This document shows, piece after piece, positions 50,890 through 61,426 of a stretch of 64,000 nucleotides of DNA (positions within the stretch are counted from its first letter, which is position 1; every line of letters starts with the position of its first letter). Below the pieces are notes generated by a model, which saw only the letters and a program-made list of their open reading frames with translations, ran no database searches and had not been told where the DNA came from. Origin of the DNA: Streptomyces cyaneus (GTDB lineage: Bacteria > Actinomycetota > Actinomycetes > Streptomycetales > Streptomycetaceae); NCBI RefSeq assembly GCF_004028635.1, contig NZ_RQJW01000012.1:275294-339293 (forward strand). Direction: 5' to 3'. Position numbers and translations under genes: made by a program.

Positions 50890-51615
50890 GTGCGTGTCGT
50901 CGTCAGGACCGTCAGCGAGCTGTGCATCACCGTCGGCACGGTGATCGTTCTTTTCGTCGTCTATGTACTGTTCTGGACCGGCGTGAAGGCCGACAACGTC
51001 ATGGCCGACCAGATCGATCAGTTACAGGAGCAGTGGGCGCAGGGGGCGGTGCGGCCGACGGCTGCGGCACCTGGCAGCGTGGCGAGTCCGAGCGAGGGCT
51101 CGCAGGCGAGTCCGCGGACGAGTCCACCGAAGCCCGCCCCGTACACCGCGGACAAGCCCTTCGCGATCATGTACATCCCGCGCCTTGGTTTCACGTGGAA
51201 CAAGCCGGTCCTCGAAGGCACTGCCACCAAGACCCTCAAGAAGGGCCTGGGCCACTACGCGAACACCGCCCAGCTCGGTCAGAAGGGCAATTTCTCGGTG
51301 GCCGGCCACCGGCGTACGTACGGGGATCCGTTCAAGGACTTCCCCCGGCTGCGTCCCGGTGACGCGGTGGTGCTGACGGACGGGACGACCTGGTTCACGT
51401 ATCGGATCGACAAAGGCCCTTACAAAACACTGCCCACGGACATTGAGGTGATCGACCCTGTGCCTCGTAAGTCGGGGTATACGCGTGAGGGCCGCTATCT
51501 GACCCTGACCACGTGTGATCCGGAGTGGGGGCACAGTCACCGGCTGATCGTGTGGGCGCATCTGGACTCCACCCAGCCTGTGGAGGCCGGGAAACCGGAG
51601 GCGTTGCGCCGTTAG
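50890..51615 (+). CDS. Class E sortase with a TTA codon
   Basis: 241 aa. Membrane helix (about 9-30), Pro/Ser linker, then the sortase barrel with catalytic His140 (VAGHRRTYGD), Cys209 (TLTTC) and Arg218 (HSHRLIVWA). Class E sortases attach LAxTG proteins such as long chaplins to peptidoglycan in Streptomyces. Leu45 is encoded by TTA (51022-51024), needing the bldA tRNA. A degenerate parS is embedded at 51187. GTG 50890, 19 nt after DUF881; RBS is weak (GGAGCTG). Confidence 0.9.
   Translation: MRVVVRTVSELCITVGTVIVLFVVYVLFWTGVKADNVMADQIDQLQEQWAQGAVRPTAAAPGSVASPSEGSQASPRTSPPKPAPYTADKPFAIMYIPRLGFTWNKPVLEGTATKTLKKGLGHYANTAQLGQKGNFSVAGHRRTYGDPFKDFPRLRPGDAVVLTDGTTWFTYRIDKGPYKTLPTDIEVIDPVPRKSGYTREGRYLTLTTCDPEWGHSHRLIVWAHLDSTQPVEAGKPEALRR
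51187..51202. other. parS: parS-like site 11 (14/16, in sortase CDS)
   Basis: GGTTTCACGTGGAACA; mismatches at 1 and 12. Reads GFTWNK. Confidence 0.5.
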
Positions 51616-51668
51616 TCTGTTGGCTGTACGGCGTGAGTCTGGTGCCGTGGTGCGACGGAAGGGACGGC

Positions 51669-51830
51669 ATGTACGGCTGGATCTGGCGGCATCTGCCGGG
51701 GAACGCGTGGGTGAGGGCGCTGCTCTCGCTCGCTCTGGTCGTGGCCGTGGTCTACGTCCTGTTCAACTACGTCTTCCCGTGGGCCGAACCGCTGCTGCCC
51801 TTCAACGATGTGACGGTGGACAACCAGTGA
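51669..51830 (+). CDS. Small membrane protein
   Basis: 53 aa: MYGWIWRHLPGNAWVRALLS, a membrane helix (about 14-34) and an aromatic/Pro tail ending FNDVTVDNQ. Conserved in Streptomyces just before the amidotransferase, and its stop overlaps that start (GTGA). GGAAGGGA RBS. Function unknown. Confidence 0.85.
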   Translation: MYGWIWRHLPGNAWVRALLSLALVVAVVYVLFNYVFPWAEPLLPFNDVTVDNQ

Positions 51831-52465
51831 GCGCGCGCATTCTCGTCGTGGACAACTACGACAGCTTCGTCTTCAACCTGGTCCAGTACCTGTACCAGCT
51901 GGGCGCCGAGTGCGAGGTGCTGCGCAACGACGAGGTGTCGACGGCGCATGCCCAGGACGGCTTCGACGGCGTGCTGCTGTCGCCGGGTCCGGGTACGCCG
52001 GAGGAGGCCGGGGTCTGCATCGAGATGGTGCGCCACTGCGCCTCGACGGGGGTGCCGGTCTTCGGCGTCTGTCTCGGCATGCAGTCGATGCAGGTGGCGT
52101 ACGGCGGTGTGGTGGACCGTGCGCCGGAGCTGCTGCACGGCAAGACCTCGCTGGTCGAGCACGAGGGCAAGGGTGTCTTCGCGGGCCTGCCGACGCCGTT
52201 CACGGCGACGCGCTATCACTCGCTTGCGGCCGAGCCGGAGACGGTTCCGGCCGAGCTCGAGGTGACTGCGCGCACGCACGACGGCATCATCATGGGCCTG
52301 CGTCACCGTGAACTCCCCGTCGAGGGTGTGCAGTTCCACCCCGAGTCGGTGTTGACCGAGCACGGGCACCGGATGCTGGCCAACTGGCTGGTGGAGTGCG
52401 GCGACCAGGGTGCGGTGGCGAGGTCGGCGGGGCTCGCCCCGGTGGTGGGCAGGGCCACGGCGTGA
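51827..52465 (+). CDS. pabA: Glutamine amidotransferase, anthranilate/aminodeoxychorismate synthase component II
   Basis: 212 aa class I amidotransferase (TrpG/PabA type) that supplies ammonia from glutamine to chorismate-using partners. Nucleophile Cys in GVCLGMQSM, oxyanion LLSPGPGTPEEAG, and the His-Glu pair in VQFHPES. No component I gene is adjacent, so it may serve both folate and tryptophan synthesis. Overlaps neighbours by 4 nt on both sides, an odd metabolic insertion in a sortase operon that is also seen near mycobacterial pknB. Confidence 0.92.
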   Translation: MSARILVVDNYDSFVFNLVQYLYQLGAECEVLRNDEVSTAHAQDGFDGVLLSPGPGTPEEAGVCIEMVRHCASTGVPVFGVCLGMQSMQVAYGGVVDRAPELLHGKTSLVEHEGKGVFAGLPTPFTATRYHSLAAEPETVPAELEVTARTHDGIIMGLRHRELPVEGVQFHPESVLTEHGHRMLANWLVECGDQGAVARSAGLAPVVGRATA

Positions 52466-53775
52466 CCGCGCTGCGCCCCGAGCGCGAGTCCGGCGCGGCG
52501 TACGGGGAGTCCTTCGCGGACTCCTACGGCGGCGCCGGCGACCAGGGCACCTCGTACGGGCAGCAGCCGTACGAGGAGTCGGGTGCGCTCGGGGAGTGGT
52601 ACGGCGGGGAGGGTTACGTCGCTCAGGGGCAGGGCGCCGAGGGGTATGGCGCCGGCGGCTACGGCGGCGAGGGGCACGGCGCCGGCGGTTACGGTGTGGA
52701 CGGTTATGGCGCCGAGGCGGCTGCCGCGTCTCGAGAGCCGTATGCGGAGCAGCATGTGGAACCGCCTGTGGGACGGCATGCGGGACGGTATGTGGAACCG
52801 CACGCGGAACCTTATGTGGAGCCGTACATACCGCCGCCCGACGACGAGACCGTGGCGCTGCGGATACCGGATCCGCCCGTCGGCGAGGCCATATCGGCTT
52901 CTGCCGCCTCTTCCGCCCCTTCGGCCACAGGAACCCCTACGGGTGGCCGTGCGGCCCGTAGAAGGGCCGCCAAGCGGCGTCACGGGCGTCATGGGGGCTC
53001 TCGTGAGGAGTCGGAGGCCGTCGAGGCGGCCGAGAGCGGCTCGGAGGCCTCGCAGGCCCCCCTCTCGCGTGTGGAGGCGCGTAGGCAGGCGCGGGCGCGC
53101 AGGCCCAGTCCGGCCACCGTCGCCAGTCGAGCGATCGGTGAGGTGTTCATCACCACCGGTGTGCTGATGTTGCTGTTCGTGAGCTACCAGCTGTGGTGGA
53201 CGAACGTCCGGGCGCATGCGCAGGCGGACAAGGAGGCGAGCAGCCTCCAGGACGACTGGGCGAGTGGTAAGCGGAGCCCCGGGACCTTCGAGCCGGGGCA
53301 GGGTTTCGCCATCCTGCACATCCCGAAGCTGGACGTCGTCGTTCCGATCGCGGAGGGCGTCAGCAACAAGAAGGTGCTCGACAGGGGCATGGTCGGTCAC
53401 TACGGCGAGGGCAAGCTGAAGACGGCGATGCCGGATGCCAAGACCGGCAACTTCGGGTTGGCCGGGCATCGCAACACTCACGGCGAGCCGTTCCGGTACA
53501 TCAACCGGCTGACGCCGGGTGATGAGATCGTCGTGGAGACGCAGGACAAGTACTTCGTGTACAAGATGGCGTCGATCCTGCCGGTGACGTCGCCGAGCAA
53601 CGTGAGCGTGCTGGATCCGGTTCCGCGGGACTCGGGTTTCACCAAGGCGGGCCGTTACATCACGCTCACCACGTGCACGCCGGAGTTCACCAGCAAGTAT
53701 CGGATGATCGTCTGGGGCAAGATGGTCGAGGAACGGCCGCGCAGCAAGGGCAAGCCGGATGCGCTCGTCAGTTAA
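52462..53775 (+). CDS. Class E sortase with repetitive cytoplasmic N-terminus
   Basis: 437 aa. N-terminal 150 residues contain Gly-Tyr repeats (GYGAGGYGGEGHGAGGYG) and His/Glu/Pro repeats (VEPHAEPYVEPY), then an acidic/basic linker. The membrane helix follows (about 225-245, IGEVFITTGVLMLLFVSYQL), then the sortase domain with LAGHRNTHGEPF, TLTTCTPEF and KYRMIVWG carrying His, Cys and Arg. GTG 52462 overlaps pabA by 4 nt. By position it likely corresponds to one of the SrtE enzymes of S. coelicolor. Confidence 0.9.
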   Translation: MTALRPERESGAAYGESFADSYGGAGDQGTSYGQQPYEESGALGEWYGGEGYVAQGQGAEGYGAGGYGGEGHGAGGYGVDGYGAEAAAASREPYAEQHVEPPVGRHAGRYVEPHAEPYVEPYIPPPDDETVALRIPDPPVGEAISASAASSAPSATGTPTGGRAARRRAAKRRHGRHGGSREESEAVEAAESGSEASQAPLSRVEARRQARARRPSPATVASRAIGEVFITTGVLMLLFVSYQLWWTNVRAHAQADKEASSLQDDWASGKRSPGTFEPGQGFAILHIPKLDVVVPIAEGVSNKKVLDRGMVGHYGEGKLKTAMPDAKTGNFGLAGHRNTHGEPFRYINRLTPGDEIVVETQDKYFVYKMASILPVTSPSNVSVLDPVPRDSGFTKAGRYITLTTCTPEFTSKYRMIVWGKMVEERPRSKGKPDALVS

Positions 53776-53781
53776 GGGCAG

Positions 53782-54555
53782 ATGAACGTGGCAGCGACCA
53801 CCGACGACACCGAGCACGCGGAGCGCACCGCTGCGTCCGAGTCCCGTGGGCCGGCTCGCCGCCGACGCGGCATGGGCCGGATCGCGATGGCGATCAGCGT
53901 CTTCGGGGAACTCCTCATCACGGCGGGCCTGGTGCTGGGCCTGTTCGTCGTCTACTCCCTGTGGTGGACGAACGTCGTCGCCGACCGTGCGGCGGACAAG
54001 CAGGCCGACAAGGTGCGTGACATCTGGGCCCACCAGGACGAGGACTCGGGGCGTCCGGCCGAGTTCGACTCCAAGAACGGCATCGGCTTCCTCCACGTCC
54101 CCGCGATGAGCAAGGGCGAGATCCTGGTCGAGAAGGGCACGACGTCGAAGATCCTCAACGACGGCGTGGCCGGCTACTACACCGACCCGGTCAAGGCGAC
54201 CCTTCCGACCTCGGACAAGAAGGGCAACTTCTCCCTCGCCGCCCACCGCGACGGTCACGGCGCGAAGTTCCACAACATCCACAAGCTCGCGAAGGGCGAC
54301 CCGATCGTCTTCGAGACGAAGGACAAGTGGTACGTCTACAAGGTCTACGCCGTCCTCCCCGAGACCTCGAAGTACAACGTCAAGGTCCTGTCCGCCGTCC
54401 CGAAGGAGTCGGGCAGGACGAAGGCGGGCCACTTCATCACGCTGACGACGTGCACGCCGGTGTACACGAGCCGGTATCGGTATGTGGTGTGGGGGGAGTT
54501 GGAGCGGGTGGAGAAGGTCGACGAGGAGCGGACGCCGCCGGAGGAGCTGCGCTGA
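53782..54555 (+). CDS. Class E sortase
   Basis: 257 aa. Short basic tail, helix (about 38-60), sortase domain with His155 (LAAHRDGHGAKFH), Cys224 (TLTTCTP) and Arg231/233 (TSRYRYVVWG). Six nt after the previous sortase, with which it is about 45-50% alike by eye. Together with it probably anchors chaplins. ATG 53782 with AAGGGCAG. Terminator at 54593. Confidence 0.9.
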   Translation: MNVAATTDDTEHAERTAASESRGPARRRRGMGRIAMAISVFGELLITAGLVLGLFVVYSLWWTNVVADRAADKQADKVRDIWAHQDEDSGRPAEFDSKNGIGFLHVPAMSKGEILVEKGTTSKILNDGVAGYYTDPVKATLPTSDKKGNFSLAAHRDGHGAKFHNIHKLAKGDPIVFETKDKWYVYKVYAVLPETSKYNVKVLSAVPKESGRTKAGHFITLTTCTPVYTSRYRYVVWGELERVEKVDEERTPPEELR

Positions 54556-54592
54556 CAGAGGTTCTTTGAGCAACTCTGTCCCCTAACATGGC

Positions 54593-54635
54593 GGAGGCCC
54601 GAAGCCGCAACTTCCTTTTGCGGCTTCGGGCCTCC
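54593..54635. terminator. Strong bidirectional terminator
   Basis: Perfect 18-bp stem (GGAGGCCCGAAGCCGCAA / TTGCGGCTTCGGGCCTCC), 7-nt loop, between the convergent sortase and nuclease genes. Confidence 0.93.
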
Positions 54636-54651
54636 TTGCGTCATGCCATGC

Positions 54652-55703
54652 CTACTCCAGAATCCTCAGCGGTTCCCCCGCGCTCCACTCCTCAAGCACG
54701 CCACGGTGTACGGCCGTGATGCCGGCCTCGGCGGCGATGTTCAGGGCCTCAGGTGTGAAGGGGCACGTCGCCACGTACAGCGCCACGTCCGCGCCGTACA
54801 GAACCTTTGCCGACCCGATGAACTTCTGGACGTCCGGGCTGGTGATGGAGAGGTAGGGCGCGAACCTCTTGCACTGGGCGACGAGGCGCCGTCCGTTGGC
54901 CGTGAGCGCGATGATGTCGACGCCGCGGTCTCCGTGACCGCCTTGTACGACGACGTTCGTGCAGCCGTCGCGGCGCAGGAGTTTGGCGATGTGGTGCTCG
55001 AACGTGCGGCCGTTCATGCCGTCCATGGCGGCCATGACTCCGACTGCGGGGCGGTCGTCTCGCACCCCTTCGAGTCTCTGCAGCCGGGCGTGGTGCTGGT
55101 GGAGCCGTCGCTCGATGCGCTGGACGCCTGCGCGGAGCGCGATGAGCTCCCTGCTGTGCTCGCCTGAGGTTTCGATCAGGGCGTTGAACATGGGGACGAC
55201 GGTCTTGCCGAGGATGTGGGTGATGCGTTGGTCGATGCGGTCGTCGAGGGAGGTGACGTCAGTGGGGGCCGGTTTTTCCACAGGCTGTGTGCGGGCCAGG
55301 TACTCCATGTCGAGGAGGTACACACGCACCTGACGTGCGACTTCGCTGTCACGGAGGAGCATGGCGACGTTGAGGACGGCTCGGCGTGACCAGACGGCAA
55401 GGCTGGAGCGCCGCTGTGGATATCCGCCTCCGGAAGTGGAACTCAGATTGAGTTCCTGAAATTCACGCAGGTCAGCACCGCGCAGCACCCGCAGGCCGTT
55501 GACTCCAGCTCCTGTCGGTGGCGGCTGAGCAGGTTGTTGATGACCGTCTCGGCGACCTCGAAGTACGCCGCCACCATCGCCGTGGTCACATGCATCCCGT
55601 CCGGTAGCAGTGACAGTGCCTTCACTCTGTCGAGCACGTCGGTTCGTTCCAGCACGTTGTTGCGCAGGCTCTTCGACTCCAGCAGCGCTGACTCGTTGAT
55701 CAC
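54652..55703 (-). pseudogene. Mrr-type restriction endonuclease, frameshifted
   Basis: Two frames make one protein of about 350 aa. The N-terminal part (GTG 55703, INESALLESKSLRNNVLERT to SRHRQELES) shifts near 55500 into the frame of NGLRVLRGADLREFQELNL. A single missing base between 55500 and 55501 explains it. The N-terminal half resembles a phage-antirepressor-like DNA-binding module. The C-terminal half (about 210-350) is an Mrr_cat nuclease with GHGDRGVDIIAL and VAQCKRF, supplying PD-(D/E)xK residues. RBS GGAAGGG precedes the start. Either a true pseudogene or a sequencing error. If intact it would be a solitary type IV-like nuclease. Confidence 0.75.
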
Positions 55704-55903
55704 GTTCTGCCCTTCCGCTTGTGGTGTGGCCGCATGGCGGGGCAGAGCTGAGTCCTCACCCCACCCGATCAACGAGTCGTCACATATGAAGACACGATCT
55801 AGATGGAAACGGATATTCGGTGAAGGCGGAGAGGTCGCTGAAGTGAAACAGGTCGTGCCCCCGGTGAACTCGCCGGGGGCGCGACCTGCTGGTGGTGAGG
55901 CGT

Positions 55904-56152
55904 TTAACAGTGCAGCTTGGTGCAATGGTTCGCGGTGCCCGTGACATCGGCGGGGCCCGCGTACCACGTGTAGTAGTTGGAGTCGGAATCAGACTGGTCG
56001 GACGCGCACGCCTTGCCGGCTACGCTCCCGGCGGCGCACCGGTCGATGAAGATCGCCATGTGCTTGGTGGTGCTGGCACCGAAGTAGGTGTCCATCGTGA
56101 CAGCGCAGTTGGTGCCGCCGTTGGCGGTGCTGTAGTAGAGGTAAACCTCGCC
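55904..56152 (-). pseudogene. Remnant of a SapA-like small secreted protein
   Basis: Reads VKYGEVYLYYSTANGG, TNCAVTMDTYFG, HMAIFIDRC, YYTWYAGPADVTGTA, ending CTKLHC. The pattern resembles the C-terminal domain of Streptomyces spore-associated protein A (VYLxY..NCxV.....YAGPV). The frame is closed by a TGA just upstream, with no start, RBS or signal peptide; the upstream codons sit in another frame. Probably a decayed 5' end. The family call is from pattern memory. Confidence 0.5.
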
Positions 56153-56234
56153 GTACTTGACACCGGTGAGTGATGCTCGTCACTGAGGCAGCCTGCCCAA
56201 TAGCCCAAGTAGTGCCGGCCTGGCGTCGAGACCA

Positions 56235-56271
56235 CGAAGCCCCGGCACCCCCTCAGGGGGCCGGGGCTTCG
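56235..56271 (-). terminator. pknB terminator
   Basis: CGAAGCCCCGGC(A)CCCCCT / AGGGGGCCGGGGCTTCG, one bulged base, 23 nt after the pknB stop. Confidence 0.88.
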
Positions 56272-56293
56272 TCTTGCGCTCAGGGCCGTCGGG

Positions 56294-58306
<2,013 letters not shown>

Positions 58307-58475
58307 AGCTACCTACCAGCCCTCTCCGTCGGTCCCGCCCTCACCCTTGTGGGTGTGACGGTGGTCCGTCCGGGCATACCGTACCCGGCTCATCTTGTGT
58401 GACCTGGCCAAGCCCGTAACCCGATACAGGACCGGTATCGCAACGTGCACCGATGTGAAGGGGACGTGAGCGGGG

Positions 58476-59951
58476 TCACTTCTTGCTGTTGATGACCGCC
58501 TCCATGACCTTCTTCGCGATCGGGGCCGCCAGGCCGCCGCCGGAGATGTCGCCGCGGACCGCGTCCTCGTCCTCGATCACGACGGCCACGGCGACCGGCG
58601 AGCTGTTGTCGCTGAGCTTGGCGTAGGAGATGAACCACGCGTACGGGTTCTCGCTGTTGTCCACACCGTGCTGGGCGGTACCGGTCTTGCCGCCCACCTT
58701 GACGCCGTCGATCCGCGCGTTCGTACCCGTGCCGTCCTCGACGACCGTCTCCATCATCGACTGCAGGATTTCCGCGTTCTCCGCCGACAGCGGCTTGCTC
58801 ATCTCCTCGGGCGTGGTCGTCTCGAGGGCGTCGAGGTTGTGCGTCTGGAGCTCGTCGACCATGTACGGCTTCATCAGCGTGCCGTCGTTGGCGACGGCCG
58901 AGGCGACCATGGCCATCTGCAGCGGGGTGGCGGCCGTGTTGAACTGGCCGATGGAGGACAGCGCGACCTCGGAGGGCGCCATGTCGTCGGAGAAGACCGA
59001 GGCGCTGGTGCGGACCGGCGTGAACTGCTCCTCGGTGAAGCCGAACTTCTTGGCCTCCTCCAGCATCTTGTCGTTGCCGAGGTCGGAGCCGACCTTGCCG
59101 AAGACGGTGTTGCAGGAGTACTGCAGGGCGACCCGCAGAGTCGCGTTCTTGCAGGGGATGTTCCCCTCGTTCTTCAGCACGGTCGTGGTGCCCGGCATGG
59201 TCCACGGCAGCGGCGTCTTGGTGGGTGCGTCCGCGTCCGTGTACAGGCCGTTCTCCAGCGCCGCGGCCGCGGTGACGACCTTGAAGGTCGAGCCGGGCGG
59301 GTAGACCTCGCGCAGCGCCCGGTTGAGCATCGGGTCGTCGGGGTTGTTCTTCTTCTGCAGCTTCTTCCAGGCCTCAGCGTCGGAAGTGCTGCCGCCGGCG
59401 ATCGTGCCGGGGTCGTACGACGGGTAGGAGGCCAGCGCGAGGATCTTGCCGGTGGACGGCTCGATGGCGGCTACGGCACCCTTGGCGCCCTGTGCCTTCA
59501 GGCCGTTGTACGCGGCCTTCTGCGCGGCGGCGTTGAGGGTGGTGACGATGTTGCCGCCCTTGTTCTCCTTGCCCGTGATCATGTCGAGCGTGTTGCGGAA
59601 GAAGAGCCGGTCGTCGGTGCCGGTGAGGATGCCGTCCTCGATGGACTCCAGCTGGTTGGCGCCGTAGGCCTGCGAGACGAAGCCGGTGACGGGCGCCCAC
59701 ATCGCGCCGTCCTTGTACGTGCGCTTGTACTTGAAGTCGCCCGAGGTGGTCTCCGCGTACCCGGTTATCGGGTTGCCGCCGACGATGATGTCGCCGCGGG
59801 GTGTGGCGTAGCGCGCGATGAGGACGCGGCGGTTCTTGGGGTCTTCCCTCAGGCTGTCGGCCTTGACGTACTGGAGCCAGTTGTCCCGGATGAGCAGGGC
59901 GAGGACGAGCAGGCCACAAAAGATCGCGATCCGGCGCAGGGGCTTGTTCAT
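58476..59951 (-). CDS. pbpA: Penicillin-binding protein 2-type transpeptidase
   Basis: 491 aa class B PBP. Signal-anchor helix (about 8-21), a dimerisation/non-catalytic region, and a transpeptidase domain with S221-TF-K224 (PPGSTFKV), S279-C-N281 and K422-T-G424 (GGKTGTAQ). Crosslinks peptidoglycan with the adjacent SEDS protein. ATG 59951 overlaps the SEDS stop (ATGA); the 151-codon open extension upstream is a shadow of that gene. A perfect DnaA box occurs inside the coding sequence at 58657-58665. Confidence 0.95.
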   Translation of the reverse strand: MNKPLRRIAIFCGLLVLALLIRDNWLQYVKADSLREDPKNRRVLIARYATPRGDIIVGGNPITGYAETTSGDFKYKRTYKDGAMWAPVTGFVSQAYGANQLESIEDGILTGTDDRLFFRNTLDMITGKENKGGNIVTTLNAAAQKAAYNGLKAQGAKGAVAAIEPSTGKILALASYPSYDPGTIAGGSTSDAEAWKKLQKKNNPDDPMLNRALREVYPPGSTFKVVTAAAALENGLYTDADAPTKTPLPWTMPGTTTVLKNEGNIPCKNATLRVALQYSCNTVFGKVGSDLGNDKMLEEAKKFGFTEEQFTPVRTSASVFSDDMAPSEVALSSIGQFNTAATPLQMAMVASAVANDGTLMKPYMVDELQTHNLDALETTTPEEMSKPLSAENAEILQSMMETVVEDGTGTNARIDGVKVGGKTGTAQHGVDNSENPYAWFISYAKLSDNSSPVAVAVVIEDEDAVRGDISGGGLAAPIAKKVMEAVINSKK

Positions 59952-61399
59952 GACGGGCGGACCACCTGGGTCATTTCGGCGTCGGGGTTGGGGGCGGGGG
60001 CGGGCGCGGGGCGCCGCGCCGTGTCGCTGATGCGGATCAGTACGCCGATGAGCGCCCAGTTGGCGATGACGGAGGAACCGCCGTACGCGAGGAACGGCAT
60101 CGTCATACCGGTCAGCGGGATCAGGCCCATCACACCGCCGGCCACGACGAAGACCTGGAGCGCGAAGGCGCCGGAGAGGCCGATGGCGAGCAGCTTGCCG
60201 AAGGGGTCGCGGGCGGCGAGGGCGGTGCGCACGCCGCGCTCCACGATCAGGCCGTAGATCAGCAGGATCGCCATGACGCCGGCCAGGCCCAGCTCCTCGC
60301 CGAAGGTGGCGAGGATGAAGTCGGAGTTGGCGGCGAAGCGGATGAGTTCGGAGTGGCCCTGGCCCCAGCCGGTGCCGAGGGTGCCGCCGGAGCCGAAGGC
60401 CCACAGGGCCTGCATGGCCTGCTCGGAGTGGACGACGCCGTCCCTGACGCCCTCCTGGCTGAGCGTGTACTCGCGCATGGGGTCGAGCCAGGCCTGGACA
60501 CGTGTCTTGACGTGCGGTTCGAAGCTGGCCACGCCGACGGCACCGGCCGCGGACATCAGCAGGCCGAAGACGATCCAGCTGGTCCGCTCGGTGGCGACGT
60601 ACAGCATGATGACGAACATTCCGAAGAACAGCAGCGACGTGCCGAGGTCGGTCTCGAAGACGAGGATCAGGATCGAGATCATCCAGACGACGATGATCGG
60701 ACCCAGGTCACGGCCGCGTGGCAGGTACAGGCCCATGAAGCGGCGGCTCGCGAGGGCGAGGGCGTCGCGCTTCACCATCAGATAGCCGGCGAAGAAGATC
60801 GCCAGCACGATCTTGGCGAACTCACCGGGCTGAATGGTGAAGCTGCCGACCTGGATCCAGATCTTGGCGCCGTAGGTGATGTCGGCGCCGAGGCCCGGTA
60901 CCAGCGGCAGCAGCAGCAGGACCAGCGCACCGGCCATGGAGATGTACGTGTAGCGCTGAAGCGTGCGGTGGTCCTTGAGGAAGATCAGCACGGCGACCAA
61001 GAGGGCGATGCCCATCGCCGTGTAGATCAGCTGGTTGGTCGCCTTGCCGCCGGCCTGCCCGATCTGCTGCAGCAGCTTCGACTGGTCCAGTCGCCAGATG
61101 GCCACCAGCCCGAGTCCGTTCAGCAGCGTCGCCAGCGGCAGCAGCAGCGGGTCCGCGTACGGGGCGAACTTCCGTACGGCGAGATGGCCGACGCCGGCCA
61201 GCAGGCCGAGGCCCAGGCCGTAGCTCAGCAGGCCGGCCGGCACCTCGTCGTCGATCGCCAGACCCACATTGGCGTACGCGAAAACCGGAATGACCACCGC
61301 GAACACCAGCAACGCCAGTTCGGTGTTGCGTCTGCTCGGTGCGCCGATCGCGCCGATCGTGGATGTGTGGTGGGTCGGCGAGTTCGTAGTGCTGCTCAT
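59948..61399 (-). CDS. rodA: SEDS peptidoglycan polymerase FtsW/RodA
   Basis: 483 aa polytopic membrane protein with at least ten helices. SEDS hallmarks: QPGEFAKIVLAIFFAGYL, FETDLGTSLLFFGMF, EPHVKTRVQAWLDP, GWGQGHSELIRFAANSDFIL, GEELGLAG, and PLTGMTMPFLAYGGSS. Polymerises lipid II together with PbpA. Whether it serves elongation (RodA) or sporulation septation (FtsW-like) cannot be settled here. ATG 61399, 27 nt after pstP; overlaps pbpA by 4 nt. Confidence 0.94.
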   Translation of the reverse strand: MSSTTNSPTHHTSTIGAIGAPSRRNTELALLVFAVVIPVFAYANVGLAIDDEVPAGLLSYGLGLGLLAGVGHLAVRKFAPYADPLLLPLATLLNGLGLVAIWRLDQSKLLQQIGQAGGKATNQLIYTAMGIALLVAVLIFLKDHRTLQRYTYISMAGALVLLLLPLVPGLGADITYGAKIWIQVGSFTIQPGEFAKIVLAIFFAGYLMVKRDALALASRRFMGLYLPRGRDLGPIIVVWMISILILVFETDLGTSLLFFGMFVIMLYVATERTSWIVFGLLMSAAGAVGVASFEPHVKTRVQAWLDPMREYTLSQEGVRDGVVHSEQAMQALWAFGSGGTLGTGWGQGHSELIRFAANSDFILATFGEELGLAGVMAILLIYGLIVERGVRTALAARDPFGKLLAIGLSGAFALQVFVVAGGVMGLIPLTGMTMPFLAYGGSSVIANWALIGVLIRISDTARRPAPAPAPNPDAEMTQVVRPS

Positions 61400-61426
61400 C
61401 GTGTGACGGGGCCTCTCACGGCTTGC

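Larger units (their letters stand above)
55704..56293. other. Low-coding region between Mrr gene and pknB
   Basis: 590 bases holding only a broken secreted-protein gene (55904-56152) and the pknB terminator; the stretch 55760-55830 is unusually A/T-rich for this chromosome. Confidence 0.6.
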
